Position numbers and translations under genes: made by a program. Positions 47,726-59,270 of a stretch of DNA of 64,000 bases are shown here, in pieces; position 1 is the first letter of the stretch; every line of letters starts with the position of its first letter. A model generated the notes under the pieces. The model was not told the origin of the DNA. It saw only the letters and a program-made list of their open reading frames with translations, and did not search any database. The stretch comes from Parelaphostrongylus tenuis. Its lineage: Eukaryota > Nematoda > Chromadorea > Rhabditida > Metastrongylidae. The stretch covers positions 1 through 64,000 of the forward strand of contig JAHQIW010000705.1 of assembly GCA_019055375.1 (NCBI GenBank), read 5' to 3'.

Positions 47726-50101
47726 TTAGTTTCCGCACAACAATGGCAGTTGCCGAGAAAAAGTGCAAATCCATATGGACCGGATGTCAGAATTCGAATG
47801 TGCTCCTGGTTTAGAACATTTTGCCAGTTCGCTTGCGACCAATTCGCCATGACGACGTTCGTGGTCTAAACAGATTTTTTTCTACAAAGCAAAAGTGTAC
47901 GGAAAGGCGCTGTTCATTACCGGAAAGAGTTCCTGTTATCGTCAAGTGTTCGCCTGGAATAACCCACTGCTACATCTCATCTTCATCATACACTTCTTGT
48001 CGTCTTGTGCCTGACCCGGTTCTACTTTAGGGCAATATTCCAGTCACTGTATTGCCAACGATTATGCAGTTCTGGTGGCATATCACCAACTGAAAGAATT
48101 GTGAGTAGTGGCAGGATACTTTACTGTCTCAGAATAGAAAACTCTCGGAAGCCGAAAGCAGCATTGAAAAATGATAGCTTTTGTTCTTTAAATTTCTTTA
48201 TATTACTTTATACAATGATTATTGCATCGTATCCAGAAATGCTGTGAGAAAACTCGTTCCCTGAATATCATTTAATCCGAAGGTTCTAATCATAGCATCA
48301 TTAGATTGTCTACCTCATATTCTAGGCCATTTACTGTAAATTTTCAGAAATCGCCTGAGTTTTTTGACAGCAATAAACGCCATCTCCAAGATTGTTGATA
48401 GGAAATGCTGATATGTAGAGTACGACTATGCCGGAAGAACCTGATTGGGAGTTGGAGACGCGTCTCACACTATTTAGAGGCGCATTAGTCAGTGCATCAC
48501 CCAGGACTCCTGATCTGCTAATACTCTGAGATGCTTGATAATCCGAGCTGGTTAGCGACCAGTTTTGAAAGAGTTCCTTCGGTGAAGCAAATGTCGGCAT
48601 TGAATCCTGTCAAGCTGGCAGCTAATGGATTTATATTAAATGTACACGAATGTGTTGTTCTACTGCTTTATCAAGAGTGTTACCATTTCCGTGTACGCTT
48701 GGGTTGAGCTCCAGCCCGAGGTTTGAGAGTTGTGCCTACCACTCAGAATTCTTGGATGTATAATTAATTATACATCATAACAATGTGTTCTTTTCCGAAT
48801 ACCTTTGGCATTTCTGCTTATATTAATTTGAATATCCTCAAAATTGATTACTCGTAAGGATATAACATGTTTTGAGTCGTTAAGTTCTTAGTACTAGGCA
48901 GGTGCATGTTTCGCCCTATCTGGACTTCTCAGTAGCACAGACTCCCGGTTCAGTCAACTCCTTGGCGTTATACTCCTCTATGAAGAAATCGACGCCGAGT
49001 AATTTCGTTACCTCACCTGACTTGCGGTGATTTATTACTCCGCGTCGATTCCTTCATAGATGAGTATAGCCTCAAGAATTTGGTTGAGACCGGGCGGTTT
49101 GTGTCACTGAGAAGTCCAGATAGGGCGAAGCCTACGCTATTCTAGCACTTAGACCTTAACGGACTCCAAAATATGTTATATCCTTATCAGATTATTATTG
49201 TTTTGAGTGAGGTCTGTAGAAAAGCGGTCGAATGGAGAGACTAATTGCTCACTTTCTGTCATATCTGTTGGACTACTAAGAACTGTCAGGCACTGCATTG
49301 GTGTGTAGGTGACTTTTACAGTAAGTTGACCCAAAGTGAGCGAGATGACTGTCTCAGGTAGGAGTGCACTACGAGCTTGGCTTTCCAGAACGTCGAAAAA
49401 CCTGAACAGCAAAATTTCCATTAGTCCGAAGACGTTAATTGAAAGTGCTTTCAATCAAATGAAGTTATGCTGTGAGAGTCATGTTAATAAGTGGAGGCTG
49501 ACAAATTGTCAAATAATTAAAACTTACTGACGATTTTTCGCCTTTTCTAACGACTTTTCAGGATTTCTAAAAAAAAGAAAACTTTTGAAACTCTAGAGTT
49601 GCAGCTCGCTGTTTGCATTACAACCGTTCTACAGAAGCCTGAGCACTCCCGCTGTTAGCTGCAATCCCAGGTACTCGAATAGAAATCTCGGGCTTACCGG
49701 CGCAGACCTATTGACAGGTAATGTTGTGAAACCCGAGACGTCCTAGTGCTCACTGCAATCCATAGTTTCTCTAGTTATCAACATAAAACTAAATCACACT
49801 GCTCGGTGGTTTCACACATTTTAAATTTTCATAGTCATAATTCAAGATTCTCCCATGAAAATGCTCGGGATCAAGCCAGGTCTAGAGCACTGATAATCTG
49901 ATAGATGAAATCATTCAATGTAAAGTTTCATAATCTGCATTCAAAAATTGGTAGTGTCTGTAGTATCTCAACACAATATTTTCTTCATTACCTTGACCTG
50001 CAGGCATTACTCCACATCCGAACACTGTCGAAAATGTTGCGAGCAGTGAAATCAAAAAACAGGTCAAGCGGAAGTCTCTTTATGCTTGTAAGAATTTTCA
50101 T
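47726..50101 (-). pseudogene. Secreted-protein gene copy 6, heavily damaged
   Basis: Exons in transcription order: 49,992-50,101, 49,620-49,752, 49,253-49,401, about 47,921-48,089, and 47,726-47,865. Exon 1 has one extra T in a run of six, shifting the signal peptide. Exon 2 is 19 bases shorter than normal, including a loss of TTCAACG, and its donor is GC instead of GT. Exon 3 has one extra base. Exons 4 and 5 have several inserted bases. The upstream region is deleted. This is the most decayed copy. Confidence 0.8.
48855..49186. mobile_element. Palindromic MITE (family P) in intron 3, copy 6
   Basis: About 332 bases from TAAGGATATAACATG to ATGTTATATCCTTA, the same intron position as in the other five copies. 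Confidence 0.8.
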
Positions 50102-51729
50102 TTGTGGCTCTTGAAGAGATTGAAGGTGGAAGTGATCATTTGGACAGAATTTTTAGTGGGAGCGTCACTTCTCAAACGGCGTAGCTTAGATTCGGTTCAC
50201 GCCTTCTGATTTTGAAAACCCCAAAAAAATAATTCAGTTGTAATCGACAACACTCCGAAATTACAAATCTACTATCTCCAAGAAATCTGTAAAAACATAT
50301 TTGGAATAACTAAAAACGGAGCACAAATATCTCTCAAGAAACAATATTGGACAACAAATTTTCAAGAAACAAGTGTCACGTTAGTCAACTTTTGATTGCT
50401 CTCATTAGCCTCTTTCTTCTGTTAAGCCTGTAGGATCTTATGTTCTAACGGAGAAGTTGAGTGGTTCCCAAAATAAAAGCTACGTAATTTCACTGTTGAG
50501 TTCAAAGGCTAGAAGGAAATGGAATGTCATCAAGAATTCATCAACAAGACGAAGGAAAAAGAAGATGTTTTTGGAATTCATTATAGAAGAAGTAACTCCA
50601 TTACATGCGTCAGTTATTGCCATGAGGCAGGAAATTCCAAACTGATGATATCATAAATAGATGAAAATGGAAAACTGCATGGAATGTTGCTGAGAAATCC
50701 AGTGAGGTGATGGTGAGCAGAGGCTTCCTTGCTCACCTTCCTAAACGTTCCGTGTTTCTCAGCAAAGTGGATGTTTATGGAACGCCCTCTACTTGTCCGC
50801 AATTTCACCACTATGTACCATCAAAAACTAGTTATGCTGGTGCCAGATTACAAATCCTTTAACTGCTTCATCTCATTTCTAGAATATTCTGAAAAGATCA
50901 CTACTTGTTCGAAGCGTTGTTTTGTTAGAGTAAGCAATCAGTTCAACTCATTCAGCATATTAGGCTATAGAATTGATCTAGATTTTTCACCCAAAAACGC
51001 TTTCAGGCATTTATTGCCGAATCTAACAAAAAAAAAACTACGTTCAAGGCAATTCTTACATTTTACCATTCGATAGCAATAACACTCTTTCTCCAGTATA
51101 TTAAATTGCACTGTAACATACGGTGAATTAGATAACAGATTTTGGGAATTTCTACTTGAGCACTGCGTCTCCAACACTATGCAAATTTTTACTTTGAAAT
51201 TAAGTTCTTCATTTCTCATCCACTAGTGTGCGACGTAGTGCGTAAAGCAAAAAACTACACTCGTTCAAAAAGTCATTAACGACTGAAAAGTGACAGAATT
51301 CTCTATCCTCTAGTGACAAATCAAAAACACGTGCTGCATAATCATAAGCTCTATTATGAGTCATTTTACGGGCAATGATTCGAGATGATCAAGCAGTTCC
51401 TTGTCGTGGCAGTTCCGTGTTGGATCAATTCCGTATGAATAGTTTTGTGTCGGTTTTAGCTGAATTACGAATCACCAGCAGTCTTGCCATTAAGGCATTT
51501 ATCCTATATTTTCAACACGCTGCTGTGTATAATAAGTAGATTTCAATCACTAATTCACAAAGTAAGTCGATTGCGTAACTATAAGTGCTTCGCCTTGTCT
51601 GCAATGATATCATTTGCATAGCCTGAAGCCCGTTTGCCGTTGAGTGATTCAAGCGCGCGCCACTAAGCCTTCCAATTCTCCCTAGCTCGTGAATACTGAG
51701 TGGTCAATTTAGCTGTAGAAATTTTCGGC

Positions 51730-52625
51730 TTCAACAGTTTTTCTTATTCCTTTCTTGAAGAAATAGGACTCTGTCTGGTAGCTTTCTAATGTGCTTTTGA
51801 CATTCCGAGCATTCGAAATGGTGATTCCTGTTGTTATCGGCTATCGCCAATGAACACTTGCCGTGTCCGGCTTCATCTAATCTTCGATAAGCCTGGTTTG
51901 GAAACGCGCGTTCTGCGGTTCTCATTACGGCGCGTGCGTGGCTTAAGTTAGAAGAACAATCAGCAGGTCTGCGTGTTTCATCTCTGCTCTATTTGTGCGT
52001 GTTGTGTATGGCAACAACCTCGCATTGACTTTTTGACGTTAAGCTTTCAATAACACCAAATGATCTTTCGTCCTGATTCACGCAGCCGAGCGCGCTTCTT
52101 CTAGTAAGCGCGTTTAGCCTAGAGATAAACCATATTAATCGCCAGGGCGTGACACAGTAGTCCGATACTCTATGTTCTCCCTCTCTTCAATATATTTTCA
52201 TTGCTACGGCTAAAACGCTCTTAAGTTGCTCGATTCGTCCTGCCCAGCCTTCAAAGCTACGACATTCATTTCATCGACTTGAAAACTCCGATAATAGTAG
52301 CTGTGGTGTGTCGGAGATATTCAGTTCCATTAAACACTGGAGGGGGGGAGAGGTAAACGATTATCGTTCAGACAGCGGATCCCGCGTTTCTCATGAAAAA
52401 CCCTCTTCACAAAATTTGGGTTGGGGAAATCCTTACCACGAGCGTTTGTCGAAATTTTATAAAACATTCTTTCTGCTTGATTGATGCTTTGGTATAACGA
52501 ACAGTGATCGTGATCGGCAAAGCGAAGATAGTACGATTTTTCAACTTTCCCTTTTAACGTCGTAGGTAAAATCGTTGCAAATTGGTGTTTTCCCATCGGA
52601 AAACCTCTACATAATTTTGTACAAG
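51730..52625 (-). pseudogene. RTE reverse transcriptase fragment, B copy 4
   Basis: The minus strand at 52,330-52,596 reads YYLRFADHDH and then INQAERM. The catalytic pair Asp-Asp of the FADD box has become Asp-His, so this copy is visibly dead. The C-terminal IADNNRNHHFECSECQKHI reading is at about 51,790-51,850. Confidence 0.85.
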
Positions 52626-52959
52626 TAGGCCAAATTGGCTAAAATGATCTGTCAATTGATTAGGAGGTGCACTCGAATGTGATTAGAGTGGCATTTGCAA
52701 ACTTTGTATCACTCCAGAGAAAAGTGGCATGCTATTTGTAAAAGTCTAGCTTCCACTTGCACAGCTAATCAAGCTATTCAACGGTTACAAAGGGGATATG
52801 TAGTAAAAAGGGTACGTCTCATCGCCGTAACCCCGAACAATCTCCTGATTTGGCAGTGTTAGAAAGAACAAGTACGAAGAAGCTGCCAAAATCATAACGG
52901 ACCCAAGGTGGCTATTTGTACCTATGATGCACGTTTATCTGCGTTCAGATTCTTCATGC

Positions 52960-53960
52960 TCATGCCGACAAAAAAAAATTATGACGTCATCAGACTGTTC
53001 GAGACAAGAAGACGTTAGACATTCCCGCGCCGTTCAGAGACATTGAAAAAACATTGTCGCTCGGACGCGTGATATACAGAAGTTGTCGGCGCCGTTGGCT
53101 ATCTCGTTACCACTAGTTTGTCCATCGTCATCAATTCATTCAAACAATTGACGAACTGAGTCAGGCATTGAAGCTAAAATAACGAAGATCACAGCGGCCT
53201 TTGAACTATTGGTCGTTTACGCAGCAACATGAAGTCATGACAAAGGCGAAGTCGAAACGTTCCGTACAAACTTCAAAAGTCCTTTGAATGACCACACACT
53301 TTTTGAGATCATTGTTGAAGATTTTGAATCACAGATAGGATTTAAATGAACGCCTAAAGAGCGTGACATTGAGAACGACTAACACAGAACTGATCAAATG
53401 ATCAACTGTAAATGACAGGCTGTCCAATGCAGTAACCAACAGTTTCAATATTACTACTCGCAACGAACAAGAGGGCAGTCTAATCAACGGAGTGTGAACC
53501 ACATGATTGAACCTTACCGATGCGCTAATTGAAATTCCAAGCAGGATCAGATCATTGCCTTTTTCAAGCGAACATCCATCTGGGGAAATTAGAAGACCGT
53601 CATACAAACGAAAATACAAAAGTACCAAAACTGGATTTTATCTTGGCCCATAGTAAGGCTCTTTCGAATGATGCTTCTGTTAAGAACATCGTCGAAGAAT
53701 CTGACCGGTTGTTCAAAATTTTAACGCTTAGCGCTTATTCCATGCTGAGACTTTGAGAACTACCACAATATTGTCTCCATCGGAGCTTTGTACGGCCAGC
53801 ATACGAATTATAAAGGGCCTATAAGGCCACTGGGAACCTTTAAATAGTGGCTGAACTTGCAGTACGCCTGCATAAAAGCGCTTGAAGACGCCTTCAAATG
53901 GAGAAGAGGCGCGACCAACTGTAGACGCTAAAAAAGGCACTTAGAAATCGTTACGAAGTT
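52960..53960 (+). pseudogene. RTE endonuclease fragment, B copy 4
   Basis: Plus-strand endonuclease remains, again facing away from the reverse transcriptase piece. Near 53,190-53,250 it reads AAFELLVVYAATHEVMTKAK; near 53,530 IPSRIRSLPF stands where the family has the GSDHRLL motif; later DGEEARxTVDAKKGT-like residues follow with frame breaks. Confidence 0.75.
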
Positions 53961-55257
53961 TGGGCCAATCAAAAAACGCATGATGACTACTTTTTGACGC
54001 CCAGAAACGAAACCCTCAGAGCTCTCAGAATGACAATATGATAACATTTCCGCTACCACATAGATATAATTGGGAACCATGTTGTATTGCTTTTATATGA
54101 AATGAGGAAATGGATATGCAGACCAACTCGTCTTTTTCTTCAAAAATCCGACATGTATTTCGTCGAGTAAGAATCGGCTTTTGGTACGATCTTTGGCGTC
54201 AAGACCCTTGTGGCGAAATCATCTCACACACAAGGTGCAAGTAGTGATTGTTCTCCACTTCAAGTATTGAAATCAATTTGTTCTCATGAATTGAATAACG
54301 ATTAGATATTGTGGAAGTTGAAGGATGTGCGAAATAGAGGAAACTTTGCTTTGATGAATAAGGAAAGGTGTTGTGTTTGTGCAAGTACTTATGACACTTA
54401 GTGATTCAGTTCTGCTACTTGTACTTATGCTTCATTGGTTTGTACTGAACTTTTACGGGATTTTTTCTGATCAGCATTGATGAGACCAGGTATCTTTCTA
54501 GAAAGCAGATTTCCGCTAAGAAAAAAACGTAGAAAAATGTGTTCAGCCTTCAAAAGTACAGAGCATTCCCAATTGGTCAGTCACTAATGTTGTTGATGAC
54601 CAAATGTTTTTTTTTTTGATATGTCTCTTTAGGGAAAGCTTGTAATCCTTCATGTATGGCAGCATTTCTTCATGCAGCTTGAGCACCTTATTGTGTTTGA
54701 AGGAGAAATTGAGAAAAAGCATAAAAATGGGCAACATCAATAAATTGTTCAATCTGTAGGTTTTTTCAGACTAATTAGTAAGGTATGTGCAAATAAAATA
54801 TCATCATTATAAACTGCCTCAATCGAAACTTTCTTTCTATCTTCACATTCAAGTTTATCAACATTTTTACGTTAACCGACAAACAAGCTACAGCTTAGAG
54901 TCCAAAAAGTTTTCTCATTCGAAGAGACAGTGAAAAAGTTGAAAATGAGAACATCATGACGAAATCTTTTTGTGCTCCCTTCAAAATAACTGAAGGGAGT
55001 CTATTGCAAAAAGGAGGTGAACCCTGTTGTTGATACCTTACAAGGAACGAATACAAATAACCTTGCTATGACATGGAGATTTTTGTCTGGTAGCTCTGGA
55101 TTATACACGGGCATAAGGATACTGTCATGTTCTCACTTTGCTGATGAAGACAGCACGAGGGTGTGAAAGAACTGCAAGTAGTTTTTGCTAGGCACAATGC
55201 AAAGCAAATCACCTATTCCCCACACGTTTCTGTTGCATCGTAGAGTGACTCGAGCGA

Positions 55258-55800
55258 TCACCACCAATACTTCCATTCTTCCTCACCGCATTTCAAGAGT
55301 TTTACCCCACTGGATCCTCCTCGCTCTATGATCCTTAGAGCATCATATTTTTCTCTTAGATCTTTTTGTGAAGAAATCGGACCATTTGGTCTGTGTCCTC
55401 CTGTAGAGCTCTTGACATTGCGAAGAATTCGCTCCGCAATGGCTCTCGCCCATCGGTTGTCGTTATGAAGCTTATTAAGTGTTCGGCCCACCTTTATATA
55501 AACTGCAATGTGGAATGGCATCTTTGACCACTGATCGCTGACATAAGTTGGAAATTTGGATCCTTCCTCTCACTTGCGATGAACGAGTTGCTCGAGCTTT
55601 CGATTGCGTATTTTGCAACGTCGAGTGATATTCCATCATGTTTACGATAGCGATAGATTCTGTTGCATACGTTAGGGTAGGTATAAACGGTTGAGTCGAA
55701 AAGATGAGCACGAAGTCAAATGTTCTTTGCCCTATTTATTAGTTCTTCGCGTACCTTTAATCGTTCCCAAACTGCTCGTTTCCTCCTGCTGAGTTCTAGC
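55258..55800 (-). pseudogene. RTE-type reverse transcriptase, C-terminal fragment (right outer repeat)
   Basis: Minus-strand reading of IPTLTYATES, then ARATRSSQVRGRIQISNLCQRS, then HNDNRWARAIAERILRNVK, then LREKYDALRI, in the order of the RTE C-terminus (ALTYASETW, SLLRQRSKI, FNDNRWTRAV, ERFDALRVP). It has at least two frame changes. It mirrors 6,420-6,955. Confidence 0.85.
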
Positions 55801-56900
55801 GTGCTAAGTGTTGAGTGCTGGAGTATTCTAAGGCTCCACTACGCCTCGCGAAAACTTTCTGCTGTATAGCAGACAGCGTTGATTTTGACGTTTTCTGTTG
55901 AAGAAGAATCAACGGCATCTGTCCAGTGGCGCAAATTTCAACTGCAAACTTCTGCTCCACCTTCTTGAAAAGTTGATATCGTATCTGTCAATTCTGGCTT
56001 CTCGGGTAATGGTTTTATACCGTGCATATCTTTTCATCCATGAAAAGTACCTTCGACAAACGTGCACCAGCTACCGAAGCGAATCATTCGGTGAGCTTTT
56101 GGAAGCTGTTTTGCTCATGTTTTTTGCTTACAAAGTAAGACAACCATACCTTGTAACTGTGTAGCTCAGTTCTTTTCGCGGCAATGCTTCGAGCGCTGTA
56201 CTCGCCAAACTAAAGCTTCCCGAGCCATTCTGCGTCTCGAATGCTAAATGTCGATGAATATGTTCAACCGATCTTTTGAATGTTTTCTGGAGCAAAAACC
56301 CAGGTGGTTGGGCAACCTTTTAAGAAATCTCTCTAATTCTTCCAAGTCTTCTCAAAGCATTTCACGGCTCTGCGGAGACTCGCTGGTTTGAAACCAGTTT
56401 TTTCTATAATACCTTCAGATTCGACTGTTTTTTGAGACCTCGCTCTAACATATAACCCCAACAATGTTTTTCTTCGCGACTTTCATTGAGGTACTTTTTT
56501 ATCGAAACTCATACAGTGTAAGCGGTGTCTTTTGCCTGAGCCAAACCCTCTTGAAGGAGAAGCTTTTTACAAAAAAGGTATCTTTGAGCGAGCAGGTTAC
56601 ACTCCGCGCATGCAAAGTGAATGTGCGAATCCTGGTCAGTAACAACAGTAAAACAAAACAGCAACAACCAAGACGACTAGTGAGGATAATCCGTATGATT
56701 ACATTTAGCATTCTATCGCAACTCTTGTTTTCCTGTGATAGAGTGTGGGGGAAAGTGACGGAGAAAATGGCACAGCTGATGTCGAAGTCGCCGAAACACA
56801 TATGCTCGCGGTTGACTGTTGCTTTGGATAACCTAACCAGATCTAGAAAAAGACTGCTAAAGCATTCTCACTGGCTATGTATGAATGTACCCAATCATAA

Positions 56901-57036
56901 AGAGTGATGCGCTAAAATTTGCTTCAGCTGGGATTCGAACCCTATTTTTACCCTATCCGGAGGCGCGTGTTGAACCATTGCACTATCGTGAAATGTGGGT
57001 TCGAATCTCAGCTGGCGCAAACTTTTTGCACATCAT
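56901..57036. repeat. Double tRNA-like foldback repeat (family T), right outer repeat
   Basis: Ends AGTGATGCGCTAAAATTTGC and GCGCAAACTTTTTGCACATCA pair. A plus-strand B-box-like GGGTTCGAATCTC and a minus-strand GGGTTCGAATCCC face each other. Mirror of 5,231-5,368. Confidence 0.7.
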
Positions 57037-57150
57037 TTTTTATCATTGAGTATATTATAAGATATTACCACCGCTAAAGGTGATAAAATGAAAAGCATTC
57101 TGACTGATTATGTATGAATGTTTCAATGAGTATTGTTGTGATTAGATGAT

Positions 57151-57268
57151 ATAAGAACGTGCAAAAACGTTTGCGTCGGTGGTGCAACGGTTAGCATACG
57201 CTCTCGCAAAGAGTGAGATCTGGATTCGAATCCCGCTGATGCAAACGTTTTCACACAGCTCTCTACAT
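57151..57268 (+). repeat. tRNA-like foldback repeat (family T), right outer repeat
   Basis: GTGGTGCAACGGTTAGCATACG (A-box-like), then GGATTCGAATCCC (B-box-like), then TGATGCAAACG, with GTGCAAAAACG/CGTTTTCACAC inverted ends. Mirror of 5,001-5,113. Confidence 0.7.
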
Positions 57269-58113
57269 ATTGGGTATATTGTATCATCATAACGCGAAGT
57301 GGCGATCAATAAATCATTTCTGATATAAGAACGTAGTTAGCACTGTTGACAACTTGTGTCCACTGTCCATAAAGTGTGGAATGTTTAGAGACTCATTGAG
57401 AGGGATGACTGACGGTTGGCTCTGGTAATGTGACGGTTGTAAGAGAGAATTATTATGTTGGAAAAAAGTTTCTTAACCCTTTCAGGAGCACCAGTTGTAT
57501 TCGTCACGCGCACTGCAAGTAGTGGCCGGTGCACTATTTTTTATTGAATTGAGCTTTTTTTCACCGTTTTGGAAATAATCTGAGGTTTTTTTTTTGTGAT
57601 TTTTCGATAGCTTACGATTTTCTCTACACACTCGTATGCTCTTGGTGCGAATATAACATTATACTTGGATAGAAATCTTTTTTTTGCTGTGCAATTACAT
57701 GATGTTGGCATTCTGTCAGTTGTAATTACTTGCACAATAAAGATAATGATATAAACCTATCCCTCTTGATTTATTTCATCGTATACACTACTTGAAATTT
57801 ATAATTGATGGCTTGAAATTGGAATATAATGAGTGGTTTTGTCAAAAATGATGTTGCATAGTGCATGCAATGGCAGGTCATCGATAAGAAAAGCATAAAA
57901 GACCCTTTCTGTATCAAACCTTATTCGGTGAGAAAGCTTTTCCCTTAGAGTACCAGTAATCATTCGACGGCTCAAATACCGGCAATCACGGTACTTTATA
58001 AGGCTTTTGAAATAATTATTGTAGCGTTTTGTAACAGCGAAAATAAGAGACCATGTTTCACACTCGGTATTGTTCGCAAGTATTCGTACTATACTTCCAA
58101 AACAATGTTTCAT

Positions 58114-58727
58114 CTCTGTGAATGCATCAAGATGATATTGTGTCGAAATACTAGTCTATGTCGGTCTAAACAAAAATCCATGATAAAATTAGCCTGGATG
58201 ACTTATATTTTTGATTTGCATGAACGTTTCTGTTATTACTTCAACAGTCTCTCTGAAAGTGAACGTTAAAGAAGAATAGTACAATCGAAGGTGAAAACTG
58301 TTAAATTCAACATCTACGTTTAAAATATCTGACGAGTCATGAATCCAATACTCACTACCAATACCCAAAACCCAAATGACGACTCTAATATTTTGACGAA
58401 ACGAAGAATCATGTCAAATGTTTAATGCTCGCCTTGTGTTTCACTATAATCTGCGTTTCTTACGGGTACTATCAAAACAACTTAACTTTTGAGTTGTCCC
58501 ATGATATCTTCAACATCATGACACTTTTGCCGATTGAAATGTTACGTGCTCAAAGAAATCTATCAGTCAACAAGGTAATTACCATCATCATCATCGAAGA
58601 ACCATGCAACGATTTTGAAAGCCTGAATGCCTTCTCCTAAAAAGAACAAGTGTGGTGATCAGAGAGGTCACTCGAGGTCATTTTTAAGCTGATTGTAATC
58701 TCTGAACTCCTTCTATCGTGCAAATCA
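58114..58727. other. No gene recognised
   Basis: First sequence outside the right outer repeat. One open frame of 71 codons (58,425-58,640) has a hydrophobic start but no recognisable family and no partner exon that I can see. Confidence 0.4.
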
Positions 58728-59270
58728 CCTTAGGGCACGAAAGAGATGGTTATGGGACAGAGCATTGTTAGGATTATACGGTGCATGTGGACTCCGTGGA
58801 TCCAGCCCAATTTTCTCCAAATGTGGAGATTGACTCTGCAGTTAGAGTTCGAGCGTACCTGGAGAAAGCGGACATAAAGTAGTTTTGTACGTTTTCTCTC
58901 ACATTGCCGCAGCCAACCTTTCGTGATTTCCTCCCTTCGCGGACTCACCATTGACGGTCTGCATGATGTCGAGCAGTTTCCGAAACAGATTTCCTGACGA
59001 TCACCCAGAAAACCGAGAGCTTATCTCTGAGCTTAAGAACTGACGCTTTGATTGGGTAGGCGGGCAGCTAACAGACCGCGATGTCCTCGTAGTAGACCCG
59101 GGACTCATCTCTAGTGATGGTCGACTTGAGAATGTCCTGCCTGTACGGCCGCAACAAAAAACTTTCGCAGTGGTCACAGCTGTAGCGCGGTCGTGGTCGC
59201 TCAGTTTACGAGGTGCTCATCGAGACATCACTTTGCGGTAGCCCATTTCATTCAAATGGCAAGCGATGGT
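58728..59270 (-). pseudogene. Mariner (Tc1/mariner superfamily) transposase remnant
   Basis: Across all three frames of the minus strand, the family's landmarks occur in order. NEMGYRKVMSR near 59,225-59,258 corresponds to the usual HLxEMGYxKVLSRW. ILKSTITRDESRVYYED near 59,090-59,140 corresponds to IVTGDExWVxY, with the second catalytic Asp kept. LSVFWVI near 59,010 corresponds to the LSVWWD block. LHIWRKLGW near 58,800-58,830 and a PYNPNNALSHNHLFRALR-like end near 58,730-58,785 correspond to LxxLGW..HPPYSPDLAPSDYHLFRSL. Frameshifts and stops make it dead. Terminal inverted repeats were not found. Confidence 0.8.

Larger units (their letters stand above)
46745..50905 (-). repeat. Palindrome arm 6 (minus orientation), carries gene copy 6
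   Basis: Reverse-complement arm, the most diverged of the six. About 230 bases directly upstream of exon 1 (the stretch found at 21,090-21,340 in arm 2) are missing, so GTGGCTCTTGAAGAG near 50,105 runs straight into GAAGTGATCATTTGGAC. Many single-base insertions occur at 47.5-48.2 kb. Confidence 0.88.
50905..54785 (-). repeat. B spacer, copy 4 (inverted)
   Basis: Reverse complement of B copies 1-3, between arm 6 and the right outer repeat. The CACGGAACT-type repeats appear as AGTTCCGTG near 51,400. It is about 3.9 kb, the longest B copy. Confidence 0.85.
54786..58113 (-). repeat. Outer inverted repeat, right copy
   Basis: Reverse complement of 4,225-7,436, roughly 85% identical in the stretches compared. 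Mirrored features are two tRNA-like repeats and the RTE C-terminal fragment. The match fades beyond about 58.1 kb. Confidence 0.85.

Noticed and set aside
56464..56907. 147-codon plus-strand open frame in the right outer repeat
   Set aside because: The mirrored left copy has stops in the corresponding frame and no family is recognisable. It also crosses toward the tRNA-like repeat.
4225..58113. The palindrome as a sequencing artefact (unsplit hairpin reads)
   Set aside because: Such artefacts give nearly identical arms. Here the arms differ by several to about 15 percent with distinct indels, and there are direct as well as inverted repeats. Misassembly of the arms 2/4 block remains possible.
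4225..58113. A Maverick/Polinton or integrated virus bounded by the outer inverted repeat
   Set aside because: No polymerase B, integrase, packaging ATPase or capsid reading was found. Recognisable coding content is limited to RTE fragments and a host-type secreted-protein gene.
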